From DASPFV01 sp035620975 (GTDB lineage: Bacteria; Acidobacteriota; Vicinamibacteria; Vicinamibacterales; 2-12-FULL-66-21): DNA of 64,000 nucleotides. A model generated the notes under the pieces. The model saw only the letters and a list, made by a program, of their open reading frames with translations. It was not told where the DNA came from and made no database searches. Made by a program: the position numbers and the translations under genes. Positions 33,362 to 41,581 of this stretch are shown here, piece after piece. Where the stretch lies: NCBI GenBank assembly GCA_035620975.1, contig DASPFV010000245.1, positions 49,233-113,232 of the forward strand, read 5' to 3'. Within the stretch, counting starts at the first letter, position 1. Each line of letters opens with the position of its first letter.

Positions 33362-34372
33362 TCACTTCAGCGCAGCGAGATACGCGGCGAGCGCGTCGAG
33401 GTCGGCGTCCGGCAGCATGCCGAATGCCGGCATGTGCACCCCGGGCTTGACGTGCTCCGTTCTCGCAATCCAGCGGCGAAACTCGTCCGGGCTGGTGGGC
33501 AGGATGCCGGCGCCGACGCTCAGCCGGCTGCCGACGTGTGTCAGGTCGGGACCGATCAGGCCGCCGGCGGGCGTGCCGCGGATCGTGTGGCACGCGCCGC
33601 ATCCCGTGGCTTCGAAGAGCTCGCGGCCGCGCGCGGCCGGACCCGCTGGCATCGGCACGGCCGGCGCGGCCTGGCCATCCAGCCACCGCTCGAACGCGGT
33701 CTTCTCCATCACCTCGACATAGAAGGCCATCAGCGCGTGAGACGTTCCGCAGTACTCCGCGCAGGCGCCGCGGAACACGCCGGTGGCCGTGGGACGCACC
33801 GTGAGATGGGTCGTGCGGCCGGGAATCATGTCCATCTTCCCGGCCAGCGCCGGAATCCAGAACGAGTGGATCACGTTGTCGCTGTCGAGCCGGAATTGCA
33901 CCGGTTCGCCCGCCGGAAGGCGGACCTCGTTGGCGAGGACGATCTCGCGGCCGTCCCCCGGCAGGTAGCGCACGCGCCACCACCACTGCTCGCCGGTGAC
34001 GGCCACGAGCAGGCTGCCGGCAGGCGCCCGCTCGACCGCCGCGGGCAGCATGGCAAGGCTGCTGGCGAGCAGGATCGTCAGCGTGATGGCCGGGACGACC
34101 ACGCCGCCGCCCACGATGAGCAGCCGGTCGCGCATCCGGCTCCGGCGGCCCGGGCGCGCCCTTCCGTAGTACACCGCGAGGGCGATCACGACGATCCAGA
34201 CCACCAGCGCCACCACCGTCATCAACCAGAAGAGCCCCGCGATGCGCGAGGCTTCGCGCCCGGCCGGCGCGAGCGCCGACTGGATACCCTCGCAGCCGCC
34301 TGCGAGCGCCTGGGCAGCCAGCAGAAGCGCCACGCACCTCCATCGCCGCTCTCGTGTGCCCAGATCACTCAT
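33362..34372 (-). CDS. Cytochrome c oxidase subunit II with C-terminal cytochrome c domain
   Basis: A 336-residue lipoprotein-type CoxB. A lipobox (ALAGGC, Cys27) follows the signal peptide, then two transmembrane helices (about 45-69 and 85-108) and the CuA cupredoxin domain with HSFWIPALAGKMD and CAEYCGTSHALM (Cys204, Cys208, His212, Met215; His169 upstream). A cytochrome c domain with CGACH (258-262) and a MPAFGM axial Met completes it, making this a caa3-type oxidase that takes electrons from soluble or membrane cytochrome c. It is the first gene of the oxidase operon, 3 nt after the stop of the exchanger gene. Confidence 0.93.
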   Translation of the reverse strand: MSDLGTRERRWRCVALLLAAQALAGGCEGIQSALAPAGREASRIAGLFWLMTVVALVVWIVVIALAVYYGRARPGRRSRMRDRLLIVGGGVVVPAITLTILLASSLAMLPAAVERAPAGSLLVAVTGEQWWWRVRYLPGDGREIVLANEVRLPAGEPVQFRLDSDNVIHSFWIPALAGKMDMIPGRTTHLTVRPTATGVFRGACAEYCGTSHALMAFYVEVMEKTAFERWLDGQAAPAVPMPAGPAARGRELFEATGCGACHTIRGTPAGGLIGPDLTHVGSRLSVGAGILPTSPDEFRRWIARTEHVKPGVHMPAFGMLPDADLDALAAYLAALK

Positions 34373-34375
34373 CGG

Positions 34376-35437
34376 TCACCCGAGGAGGTACACGCCCGTG
34401 ACGCCTACGGCGTAGGCGACCAGCACGGCGACAGAGTCGTAGCCCATGCGCAGCACGGTTCGATCGCGGCGCTCCAGGAGGCCGAGGAGGTAGATGGCCG
34501 TCACGACCATGCCCGTCGCCGCCGCGAACAGCGCTGACGCGTCCGTTTGCGCGAGGATGGGACCCCCGCGGTATGCCGCGTCGGCGAGCACGAAGAGCGC
34601 CACTTCGAGGCAGTTCGTGCCCAGGATGTTCGACACGGCCATCTGGTGGTTACCCTGCCGCACGGCGGCGAGCGCCGTGCTCAGTTCCGGCAGCGAGGTG
34701 CTGGCCGCCACGAGCGCTACGCCCACGAAGCTGGCGCTGAGCCCCGTCTGCTTCGACAGCGCGTCGCCCGCCTGGGCGAGCGCCCAGCCGGCGACCAGGA
34801 TGGCCAGGGCCGCGACCGCGCTCCGCGCGTACAGCCCGGACGTCGGCACCTCGTCCATGGCGCGGCTCCGCTCGCGCTGCGACGCGGCACTGTCCTGCGC
34901 CTCGTCGGGCGCGTTCGTGGCGCGCCAGCGCGGGAGATGATCGTCGCCCGGCCTTGACAGCCTCACCGTGAAGACGTAGCCGGCCAGCAGCACCAGCGGA
35001 GTCAGTCCGAAGCCGAACAGCGAGACGGGGTCGCCGGCGGCGGCGCCGGCGATCGCGATCGACAGGAGAAGGAGCAGCATGACGGCCTGGAAGAGCAGCG
35101 CCGGCTGCGGTGTGAAGTAGGTGAGCGCTCCGCGCACGGCAATCAGGTCGACGATGGCCAGGACGGCCACCTGCAGCGCCACGCCGCCGAACAGGTTGCC
35201 GGCCACCAGCCGCGCGTTGTCGAGGAGCGCGCCGGTGATCGTCGTGACGATCTCAGGAAGGGAGGTGGCCACGCCCAGCAGAATCAGGCCGAGGAACGCC
35301 TTGCTCAGTCGGGTGCGGCCGCTGATGGCGTCGGCGTAAGTCGCCAGCCGGGTCCCCGCAATCCACACCACCATGCAGGCGGCGGCGAAGATGCCGAGGT
35401 TGGCCAGCACGGAGAGCGAGGAGAAGTCAAACGGCAT
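34376..35437 (-). CDS. CaCA-family Na+/Ca2+ exchanger-like protein
   Basis: A 353-residue membrane antiporter of the CaCA family (YrbG/CaxA-like). The two inverted alpha repeats are visible: ATSLPEIVTTITGALL with GNLFGGVALQV in the N-terminal half, and ASTSLPELSTALAAVRQGNHQMAVSNILGTN in the C-terminal half, each holding the Pro-Glu cation-binding motif. About ten helices are split by a hydrophilic loop around residue 175-200. ATG 35437 is preferred over an upstream TTG at 35479 because it starts right before the first helix. Ion preference (Ca, Na or H coupling) cannot be read from the sequence. The coxB gene follows by 3 nt. Confidence 0.87.
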   Translation of the reverse strand: MPFDFSSLSVLANLGIFAAACMVVWIAGTRLATYADAISGRTRLSKAFLGLILLGVATSLPEIVTTITGALLDNARLVAGNLFGGVALQVAVLAIVDLIAVRGALTYFTPQPALLFQAVMLLLLLSIAIAGAAAGDPVSLFGFGLTPLVLLAGYVFTVRLSRPGDDHLPRWRATNAPDEAQDSAASQRERSRAMDEVPTSGLYARSAVAALAILVAGWALAQAGDALSKQTGLSASFVGVALVAASTSLPELSTALAAVRQGNHQMAVSNILGTNCLEVALFVLADAAYRGGPILAQTDASALFAAATGMVVTAIYLLGLLERRDRTVLRMGYDSVAVLVAYAVGVTGVYLLG

Positions 35438-35578
35438 GATCTGCGCCGGCTGCAAGCCCGTCCGGGGCCCATGAAGCAAGCCCTCTGCCCGAATACGGCC
35501 CTTCGCGTGAGCAATCGGGCGCCGGGTGGTGGCCCGTTTGCATCACACGCTGGAGGAGTCGACTGGAATTACTACACG

Positions 35579-36025
35579 ATGGACGTCAAGCTCCTCCATG
35601 AGGCGAACGGACTCCGCACGTTCGCCGTGATCTTCTCGACTGGCGACGAGCCCGTGTCGGGGCTCGAACGCTTCGCGGGAGATCACGGAGTTACCGCCGC
35701 GCAGGTCACGGCCATCGGCGCGTTCAGCCGGGCCACGGTGGGTTACTTCGACTGGCAGAGGAAGGACTATCAGCGCATCGGGATCGACGAGCAGGTGGAA
35801 GTGCTGACGCTGGCGGGGAACATCGCCGTCAAGGACGGCGGGCGGAATCCGGCGCTGCACCTGCACGTCGTGCTGGGCCGCCGCGACGGCAGCGCGTGCG
35901 GCGGCCATCTGCTCGAGGCATCGGTCCGGCCGACGCTGGAGGTCATCGTCATCGAAAGCGCCGCGCACCTGCGCCGGCGGACGGATCCCGAGACAGGACT
36001 CGCGCTCCTCGACGCTGGAGCGTAG
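35579..36025 (+). CDS. PPC/DUF296 domain protein
   Basis: A 148-residue single-domain protein of the PPC (plant and prokaryote conserved, DUF296) family. Seen are TGDEPVSGLERFAGDHGV, VTAIGAFSRATVGYFD, the LHLHVVLG motif whose His residues bind metal in known bacterial structures, and GGHLLEASVRPTLEVIV. These proteins form trimers; in bacteria their role is unknown, while plant versions carry AT-hook DNA-binding segments, absent here. ATG 35579 fits the family N-terminus; a longer frame from 35471 has no supporting features. It stands alone between two minus-strand genes. Confidence 0.85.
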   Translation: MDVKLLHEANGLRTFAVIFSTGDEPVSGLERFAGDHGVTAAQVTAIGAFSRATVGYFDWQRKDYQRIGIDEQVEVLTLAGNIAVKDGGRNPALHLHVVLGRRDGSACGGHLLEASVRPTLEVIVIESAAHLRRRTDPETGLALLDAGA

Positions 36026-36050
36026 CAGCAGGCTACCGAAGGGTCCCTAG

Positions 36051-36078
36051 AGAACCTTGAACTTTCAGAACCTTGAAC
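36051..36078. repeat. Tandem AGAACCTTGAAC repeat, two copies
   Basis: AGAACCTTGAAC occurs at 36051-36062 and 36067-36078 (period 16). The second copy overlaps the end of the minus-strand gene and supplies its last codons and stop. It is one of several CTGAACC-like short tandem repeats between genes in this window. Confidence 0.6.
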
Positions 36079-36625
36079 CTGGATCGGCCGATTCGCGCAA
36101 CGCATCGGCCAGCAGCGTCAGCATCCGGCCGTACTCCGAATCGGCTCTCCGGAACTTCTCCTCGTAATCCTGCTTCGAGAGCTTCTGGCCTCTCCAGTCG
36201 CCGTTGAAGATGGTCTGACTCGTGCCGCGTTCGTACATGATGTCGACGCTCCCCCCGCCCGCGCCGCCCAGGCCGTCGCAGTCCATGTCCTGGAAGAACA
36301 GCTTGGTCTCGGGCGCCACGGCGGAGTGCAGGATCGAGTAGACCTCGGCGTAATTCCGCTGGGCCATCATCGCCCGCAGGTAATCGGCGGCGGTCGAGCT
36401 TCCGGCGACCGCCAGCAGCTGCACGTCGGGGATCAGCATCGCCGCGACGAACCGGCCTGGCGCGGCAGGATCTTCGACGGCCACCGCATCGAGCTGCCTG
36501 GCTTTCATCAACGCCACGAGCTCGTTTGCCGGTTTCGTGGAGCTCTCGGGCGCCGTCAGCACGGGCGCAGCGGCCGCCGAGGCCACGAGCACGAGCACGA
36601 GTGGTCCGGGCATCAGGCGTGACAT
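36065..36625 (-). CDS. Secreted hypothetical protein
   Basis: A 186-residue exported protein; the signal peptide (about 1-24) has the core LVLVLVASAAAAPVL. ATG 36625 has an AAGGAG site 7 nt upstream and a plausible promoter. The mature part starts with a helical segment containing LVALMKARQLDAVAVEDPAAPGRF and LIPDVQLLAVAG, then YAEVYSILHSAVAPETKLFFQDMDCDGL and EKFRRADSEYGRMLTLLADAL. I have seen this pattern in acidobacterial secreted proteins but know no function. It has a single Cys. It is divergent from the secreted protein at 36949. Confidence 0.75.
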   Translation of the reverse strand: MSRLMPGPLVLVLVASAAAAPVLTAPESSTKPANELVALMKARQLDAVAVEDPAAPGRFVAAMLIPDVQLLAVAGSSTAADYLRAMMAQRNYAEVYSILHSAVAPETKLFFQDMDCDGLGGAGGGSVDIMYERGTSQTIFNGDWRGQKLSKQDYEEKFRRADSEYGRMLTLLADALRESADPGSRF

Positions 36626-36648
36626 GGTGTGAACTCCTTTGAGTTCAA

Positions 36649-36678
36649 AGTGTATTACAGATGGGTCGGAGCAGGCAA
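36649..36678 (-). promoter_or_regulatory. Putative sigma-70 promoter of the secreted protein at 36065
   Basis: On the minus strand TTGCCT (36673-36678) and TACACT (36649-36654) are separated by 18 bp, placing the start site near 36642, just upstream of the AAGGAG ribosome site. The remaining gap to 36948 (about 270 bp) shows no gene; it must also hold the divergent promoter. Confidence 0.4.
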
Positions 36679-36948
36679 CGGACGCGCCAGCCAGGCCGCT
36701 ACGTCCCCGCGCACGTTCCCCGAAAGCGCGAAATAGCGCCAGCCGGTCTCGAGATGTCGTCGACCCCGTCGGTTGCGCAATCCTGGCGACGCTGGGCAGC
36801 GTCGGGCTGCGTCTTCCGGAGAGCCTATTGCACGGATTCCTCCGTCGGGCGGCGCTGCCGAATGAGTGCAGCGCCGCAGCTGTGGTCACAACGAGCGTGC
36901 CGCAACGTAGCGACACAGCGCGACAACATGCAACACAGGAGGTGACGA

Positions 36949-38316
36949 GTGTCTCGACCGTTTCTGTTCCGTCTCGGCGTCCTGTCCGCGGCGGCTTTCC
37001 TCGCCGCCGGGGGCAGCGCGAGCGCGGACCAGTGGAATGACAGGACCATCATGAAGTTCTCCGAACCCGTGATGGTGCCCGGTGCGACCCTGCAGCCTGG
37101 CACGTACGTCTTCGAGTTGATGGACACCAGCGCGAACCGCAACGTCGTACAGATCACGACGGAGGACCAGTCCAAGGTGCTGGCCATCGCGCAGGCCGTG
37201 CCGATGAAACGCGCCGAAGCAAAGGGCGACGTGGTGGTGAAGCTCAAACCCACCGAGGCGGGCTCGCCGCCGGCCGTCAGCGGGTGGTTCTTCCCGGGAT
37301 CCCTGTACGGGCACCAGTTCATCTACCCGGAGGAGCAGGCCCGGCAGATCGCGGAGCGCACCAAGACGCTTGTGCTCTCGGTCGATGTCCCGGGGAGCGA
37401 CATGGAGAAAGGCACCCTGCACACCTACGACGGCTCAGGCAAGCGGGCTGAGTGGAAGGGAGATGCCGCGACGCTCAAGGAGTGGGACGAGTGGCAGACC
37501 ACGCGGCGAGCTACCGCCAAGGTCGCGGCCCCGCAGCCGCCCGCCGGCAGACCGGAGGCCGGTGCGCCCATGATCGAGGCAGACCAGCAGGGCACGGCTG
37601 TCAGGGTCGATCAGCTCGAGGACAACGCCCGGCAGTACATCGGCAAGACCGTCAGCGTCGATGCCGAGATCGAGGACGTGCTCGGGCCACGCATGTTCAC
37701 GATCGACGAGCCCCGCTGGGGCGACCTCGAGGGGGAGATCCTCGTCTACGTGCCCACCTCGCTCGCCGCGCTCGTCCGGGAGGACGATCGGGTGACGGTG
37801 ACGGGAACCGTGAAGTCGTTCGTGCGCTCCGATGTCGAGCGCGAGTGGGGCTGGATCGGGCTGGATCCGGAAATCGAACTGGAATTCGCGAAGCGGCCGG
37901 TCATCGTCGCCTCCCGCGTGGTCGGTGGGACCAACAACACCGCCATGCTCATCGAGATCGACTCCGCGCCGGACAAGCCGGTGGGCACGACCGGCGGCAG
38001 CGCCGCACCCCTCACTGACCTGAACGCGATCGCTCAGGGGCGCGACGAGTTCGTCGGACGCAGAGTCAGTCTGACCGGACTCAAGGTCGATGAAGTGGCG
38101 AAGGGCGGCGGGTTCTTCACCAGAGCGCCGAACGGGATGATCTTCGTGCTGCCCGCGCATCCGGACAAGACGAGCGTGCAGGCCGGAGACTCCATCTCGG
38201 TCGACGGCGTGATCCTCCAGCTCCCGCGGGAAATGAAGAAGCGTCTGCGTGGCGCTGCGGGGGACTCGAAGGGCCCGGGTGAGGTCTACGTCTACGCGAC
38301 CGACGTGAGGAAGTAG
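36949..38316 (+). CDS. Secreted protein with two OB-like repeats
   Basis: A 455-residue exported protein; GTG 36949 follows an AGGAGGTG ribosome site 4 nt upstream. The signal peptide (1-26, LSAAAFLAAGGSASA) precedes a domain (about 28-165) with SEPVMVPGATLQPGTYVFEL, a pattern common in acidobacterial secreted proteins. After a Pro/Ala linker two similar beta-rich segments follow: about 215-300 (QLEDNARQYIGKTVSVDAEIEDV, DDRVTVTGTVKSF) and about 340-450 (AIAQGRDEFVGRRVSLTGLKVDEV, GDSISVDGVILQLP). The G-K/R-x-V-S-[VL] plus D-x-[VI]-x-V-x-G-x-[VI] layout looks like OB-fold strands. Function unknown; nucleic-acid or metal binding cannot be decided. Confidence 0.75.
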   Translation: MSRPFLFRLGVLSAAAFLAAGGSASADQWNDRTIMKFSEPVMVPGATLQPGTYVFELMDTSANRNVVQITTEDQSKVLAIAQAVPMKRAEAKGDVVVKLKPTEAGSPPAVSGWFFPGSLYGHQFIYPEEQARQIAERTKTLVLSVDVPGSDMEKGTLHTYDGSGKRAEWKGDAATLKEWDEWQTTRRATAKVAAPQPPAGRPEAGAPMIEADQQGTAVRVDQLEDNARQYIGKTVSVDAEIEDVLGPRMFTIDEPRWGDLEGEILVYVPTSLAALVREDDRVTVTGTVKSFVRSDVEREWGWIGLDPEIELEFAKRPVIVASRVVGGTNNTAMLIEIDSAPDKPVGTTGGSAAPLTDLNAIAQGRDEFVGRRVSLTGLKVDEVAKGGGFFTRAPNGMIFVLPAHPDKTSVQAGDSISVDGVILQLPREMKKRLRGAAGDSKGPGEVYVYATDVRK

Positions 38317-38353
38317 AGCCACCACGAACGTCGCGGCCAGTGATGACGGGAGG

Positions 38354-38806
38354 TCAGCGCGACCTCCCGTCCGTCCCGGCGCTGGAGGCCGCCCGCGCGG
38401 GGGCGGCCCACGCCAGCAGCGCGCGGATCTGCTGCACGAGCACGCCAGGGAGACACGGCTTGGTCAGGAAGACGTCGCAGCCGGCCTTGCGGGCCAGGCT
38501 GGGCGCCGGCTCGAGCGCGTCCGCCGACAGCACGATGATGGGCGTGCGCCGCGGGCCGTCTTCCGCCCTGACGCGCCGGACCAGCTCCAGCCCGTCGAAC
38601 GGGCCTCGGACCCGGATGCCGGTGACGATCAGATCGGCCTCGTGCACGCGAGCCAGCGCCTCGACGGTGTGGCCGGCCTCGATCGGGCGGAACTCGCTCC
38701 GCCGCAGGTATTCGGCGTACATCTGGCGCGCATCGGCGAAGTCGTCGACGAGCAGTACCGACTGTTGACGTCCCGCAGGCCGCCGGAGCGCATGGATGGT
38801 CGCCAT
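38354..38806 (-). CDS. Degenerate response-regulator receiver protein
   Basis: A 150-residue CheY-like domain: VLLVDDFADAR (Asp21-Asp22 acidic pair), SADAL and FLTKPC (Lys116). At the phospho-acceptor position the sequence is VTG-IRV, so Gly63 replaces the Asp that receives phosphate. It is therefore a pseudo-receiver that probably works without classical phosphorylation. No output domain is attached. ATG 38806 overlaps the stop of the 82-residue winged-helix gene by one base (TGATG), so the two proteins are co-translated and may act together, with the small DNA-binding protein as the output half. Confidence 0.85.
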   Translation of the reverse strand: MATIHALRRPAGRQQSVLLVDDFADARQMYAEYLRRSEFRPIEAGHTVEALARVHEADLIVTGIRVRGPFDGLELVRRVRAEDGPRRTPIIVLSADALEPAPSLARKAGCDVFLTKPCLPGVLVQQIRALLAWAAPARAASSAGTDGRSR

Positions 38807-39054
38807 CACGCACCCCTGCGCAGCGCGAGCGGCGCGAGCCTGTTGCGCGCGGCACCGCTGCCGTCGGCTGCCATGAACGCGCCTTCCCCGGTTCGCGTCA
38901 GGAAGCCTTCCGCCACGAGGGTGTCGAGCGCGGTCTGGCAGGTGGCGCTGTCGAGCTGCCACAATCGGCGCGCCTGCGCCACGGTCAGCCGCAGCCCGGG
39001 CATCTCGCGGTACTCGCCCCGGATCCGCGTGAGCAGTGACTTCGGTGCCGACAT
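38806..39054 (-). CDS. Mini winged-helix DNA-binding protein
   Basis: An 82-residue protein consisting of one winged helix: LRLTVAQARRLWQLDSATCQTALDTLVAEGFLTRTGEGAFM has the helix-turn-helix (TVAQARRLWQLDSATCQTALD) and the wing (FLTRTGEGAFMAAD). No effector domain. Its TGATG overlap with the pseudo-receiver gene suggests a split two-component-like module. A 111-bp gap separates it from the Crp/Fnr regulator gene on the same strand, so all three could be one regulatory unit. Confidence 0.75.
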   Translation of the reverse strand: MSAPKSLLTRIRGEYREMPGLRLTVAQARRLWQLDSATCQTALDTLVAEGFLTRTGEGAFMAADGSGAARNRLAPLALRRGA

Positions 39055-39165
39055 GAACCCCCCTCGCCCAATGTGTTTTGAGTTCCCACTATTGGGTACC
39101 TGTCGAGCATAACGGGCCGCAGGCCGGCAGGTCTGTCGCGTTCCGAACGGACTCGGGGTTTCCCC

Positions 39166-39948
39166 TTACGCCTTCGAGCGAGATGGCCAGGTGGGTTCGA
39201 ACAGCCGCCGGATCAGGAAGTAGCAGACGCAGGTAACGGCTTCGAGCCGCCGGCGATCGAGAATCCGCACCTGCCCGTGTACGTACGTGATGAGGCCGGC
39301 TTCCTGGAGCTTCGATGCCGCCAGCGTGACGGTCGGGCGGGTGACGCCCAGCACGGCGGCCAGCATCTCGTGACTGAGGCGGAACTGCCCCCCGGGCATC
39401 CGGTCGTGTGCCATCAGCAGCCATCGTGCGCAGCGTCGCTGCACCCCGTGCAGCGCATTGCAGGCGGCACATTGCATGACGGTCCCGAGGAACGCGTGCA
39501 GGTACCGCCAGACCACGCCCTGCAGGGCCTCAGCCGTCACGAGCTCACGTCGAAACACGTCGGTCGGCAGGCTGGTCAGCTGGCCGTCCGCAATCTGGAG
39601 CAGGGCGTCGCCGAGGGCCGGCACGTCAGCCCCGAAACACGCCTCGATGCCGAGAATCCCCTCGCGGCCGACGATGGCAGCCTCGACCATCGTGCCGTCA
39701 GGCAGTGTGCGGGTGACCGAGAAGACGCCGCCGGAAGGGAAGTAGACCCGGTGAACCGGCTGTCCAGCGCGGTGCAGGACCTGCCCGGGCGCGACGCTCT
39801 TCGTCTCGAGGTGCGGCACTAGCCGCTGGTACTGCGGCTGCGGGACGCCTTCGAGGAGTCGGTTCTGCGCTCGCGAGTGGCCATGTCTGCCCAACAGGTA
39901 GACCTCCTGGCCGGTGGCCGCGACCGGGCCCGGTGTCCGTCGATCCAC
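39166..39948 (-). CDS. Crp/Fnr-family transcriptional regulator
   Basis: A 260-residue regulator: an N-terminal cyclic-nucleotide-binding-like beta barrel (PGQVLHRAGQPVHRVYFPSGG near 55-75; MVEAAIVGREGILG near 85-100), a dimerisation helix, and a C-terminal Crp-type winged helix (SHEMLAAVLGVTRPTVTLAASKLQEAGLI near 195-223). The cAMP-binding Arg/Ser signature is not obvious and there is no N-terminal Cys cluster for an Fe-S center as in Fnr, although three Cys lie around 155-170. The signal is unknown. GTG 39948 is a tentative start without a clear ribosome site. Confidence 0.82.
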   Translation of the reverse strand: MDRRTPGPVAATGQEVYLLGRHGHSRAQNRLLEGVPQPQYQRLVPHLETKSVAPGQVLHRAGQPVHRVYFPSGGVFSVTRTLPDGTMVEAAIVGREGILGIEACFGADVPALGDALLQIADGQLTSLPTDVFRRELVTAEALQGVVWRYLHAFLGTVMQCAACNALHGVQRRCARWLLMAHDRMPGGQFRLSHEMLAAVLGVTRPTVTLAASKLQEAGLITYVHGQVRILDRRRLEAVTCVCYFLIRRLFEPTWPSRSKA

Positions 39949-40467
39949 CGCGCGTGCCAGGGGTCAGGCCGCGCGGATTCCGAGAGCACGACGAGGTATG
40001 CACACGCAGATGCCGCGTTCGGCAGCGGCGCGCGTGAACTCCCCGGGCTCGCCCGAGTGTCCCGGCCGCCGGTCCACGCGCCGGATCGAGCACGTGGCGC
40101 CGAGGCGCCCGGCGAGACGCACAACCGGGCGAGCCAGAAGAACGCGGTCCGTCCTGCAGGAAACCGCGACAAGAGCCCCGGCCGCCGTGCGACGGTGCGA
40201 CTCCGCTGGCGCGATGTGGTCACAGTGACGTGATGTCGTCAGCCGCGCCGTCTCCTTCCCGTCCGGCAACGGCGGACCCTCGAGCATGCCGGCCAGCCGG
40301 GGGGCAAAAGCAGTTCCCGTGCGCAGGACGCACGTTTCGACATCCCGCTGATGAAGGCGTGGACGAGCGCGGCGGGCGGCATCAGAGCGTGATTGGCCCG
40401 CGACAGGTGTGATTGGCCCGCTAACAGCGGGCGCGGGCCACTCTGTGGTCCGGATGTGCGGTCCACA
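39949..40467. other. 519-bp gap upstream of Crp/Fnr gene
   Basis: Frames here show no convincing family motifs. One minus-strand frame (39964-40287) has a vaguely universal-stress-like run but no diagnostic residues. The only clear structure is a pair of 13-bp direct repeats at 40389-40421. Confidence 0.45.
40389..40421. repeat. Pair of 13-bp direct repeats, 20-bp period
   Basis: GTGATTGGCCCGC occurs at 40389-40401 and again at 40409-40421. A 20-bp period is about two helical turns, so both copies face the same side of DNA, as expected for paired binding sites of a regulator. Confidence 0.5.
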
Positions 40468-40695
40468 TCAGTCCATCAGCAGGACGGCACCCCGCGCCAC
40501 GAGCCGCGCCAGATATGCGCGAGCCGGGCCGTCTATAGTGCTGGCCCGCGTCAGCCGCAGCGTCAGCGGGACGCTCTCCTGCTCGAGGGCCGGGCCGCAC
40601 AACCGTTCGAGCCGGCCGAGATCCCGACTGGTCAACTTCCCCGTCATGGTGACGCGGGTGCGTCCCTGTTCCGTTCTCGCTCGCAGTCGCGCCAT
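40468..40695 (-). CDS. Small STAS-like hypothetical protein
   Basis: A 75-residue protein from ATG 40695 (a longer frame to 40815 is possible). The pattern TMTGKLTSRDLGRLERLCGPAL, then LTLRLTRASTIDGPARAYLARLVARGAVLL, resembles short STAS-like proteins in which a strand ending in x-x-D-G replaces the phosphorylatable Ser motif. It lacks the usual conserved Ser-Ser-Gly, so partner switching is not implied. It overlaps the frame of the Pro-rich candidate gene and lies downstream of the PRC-barrel gene on the same strand. Confidence 0.5.
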   Translation of the reverse strand: MARLRARTEQGRTRVTMTGKLTSRDLGRLERLCGPALEQESVPLTLRLTRASTIDGPARAYLARLVARGAVLLMD

Positions 40696-41012
40696 ACGTG
40701 CTCGCAGGAGCTCCGGCCCGCACCTCGGGATTCGCGGCACGCGATCGTGGCCGCCCGGGAGGTTCGGTGAAGGGAGATGATTCTGCCGCTGCTCACTGCA
40801 AGTTTTCCTCCACACCGCCGTGCCGGCTCGATCAGCTGACAGCTCCCCCGTCGGCGGGGGCGGCCGGCACGTGATGGGACTACCTGCGCCGCGGGCTGCG
40901 GCGGCCGCGGGATCGGATTCGAAGGGGGAGGCTGGGGCGTCGGCTCTGGGGAGGGAGACGGCGCCGGTCCCGGCGGCGGCTGGGGGCTCGGACGGTCAGA
41001 TCGAGGCGTCAT
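40644..41012 (-). CDS. Doubtful proline-rich small protein
   Basis: A frame of 122 codons whose ATG (41012) overlaps the stop of the PRC-barrel gene by four bases (ATGA). Residues 9-40 are Pro-rich (repeated P-x-P and P-P-P). The second half is Arg/Ser/Cys-rich and looks like an out-of-frame shadow, and the 3' end overlaps the STAS-like gene. I list it because of the exact coupling signal; it may be short and truncated or not real. The 40696-41008 stretch holds nothing else that I can support. Confidence 0.25.
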   Translation of the reverse strand: MTPRSDRPSPQPPPGPAPSPSPEPTPQPPPSNPIPRPPQPAAQVVPSRAGRPRRRGSCQLIEPARRCGGKLAVSSGRIISLHRTSRAATIACRESRGAGRSSCEHVWRDCERERNRDAPASP

Positions 41013-41503
41013 GGTTCGTGATCGGCGGCCGAGTCGGGCACGACCACGACGTCGGAGCCGAGGCGCATCTGATCGGAGGCGGGCAGGATCGAGCGCTTCG
41101 TGCGCAGGCCTGCCATCGCAGGCGCGCTCACTTCGAGGCCATCGAGTGTTCCCGTCTGCTCGTTGACGAAGAGGTCGCTCACCGATCCCAGCTGATGGCC
41201 GCCTGCCGTGACCACCGGCTTCTCCTGCAGGCCGGTCAGGCGCGTGGTGACGACGCCGCGCTCCCGCCACTCCTCCGGGCCCAAGATGCCGGAATTGGTC
41301 CGGGCCAGGACCACATCGGCGCCAAGCGCCTGGACCTCCGCAAACGGCAGCAGGTGCTCTTTCGCGATCAGCCCGCCGCCGACCACGAGCGCAACCACGC
41401 TGCGGCCCCCATCCTCGAACAGCGCGTCCGAAACGCTGCCCAGCCGGTCGCCCGTATCCGCTGAGACAATGCTCTTCCCGATAACATCGCTGAGGCGATA
41501 CAT
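41009..41503 (-). CDS. Tandem PRC-barrel domain protein
   Basis: A 164-residue protein of two PRC-barrel units: MYRLSDVIGKSIVSADTGDRLGSVSDALFE (about 1-30) with VVGGGLIAKEHLLPFAEVQALG, and TGLQEKPVVTAGGHQLGSVSDLFVNE (about 89-114) with GLEVSAPAMAGLRTKRSILP. PRC-barrel proteins act in RNA processing, photosystem assembly or as membrane/stress-associated modules; those of two units in soil bacteria are uncharacterised. No signal peptide. The neighbour on the same strand upstream is a four-BON lipoprotein (78-nt gap), a pairing that suggests envelope stress maintenance. Confidence 0.85.
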   Translation of the reverse strand: MYRLSDVIGKSIVSADTGDRLGSVSDALFEDGGRSVVALVVGGGLIAKEHLLPFAEVQALGADVVLARTNSGILGPEEWRERGVVTTRLTGLQEKPVVTAGGHQLGSVSDLFVNEQTGTLDGLEVSAPAMAGLRTKRSILPASDQMRLGSDVVVVPDSAADHEP

Positions 41504-41581
41504 CGCGCCCTCCCCGCCCGCGCGTGTCGACCGCGGGACGTGCCGAGGCGCGGCGCATGCGGCCGCGCCCCGGCGTACGTG

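Noticed and set aside
39964..40287. Possible decayed universal-stress-like gene on the minus strand
   Set aside because: A short run (GALVAVSC...RLAGRLGA) is suggestive, but no nucleotide-binding motif or consistent frame supports it.
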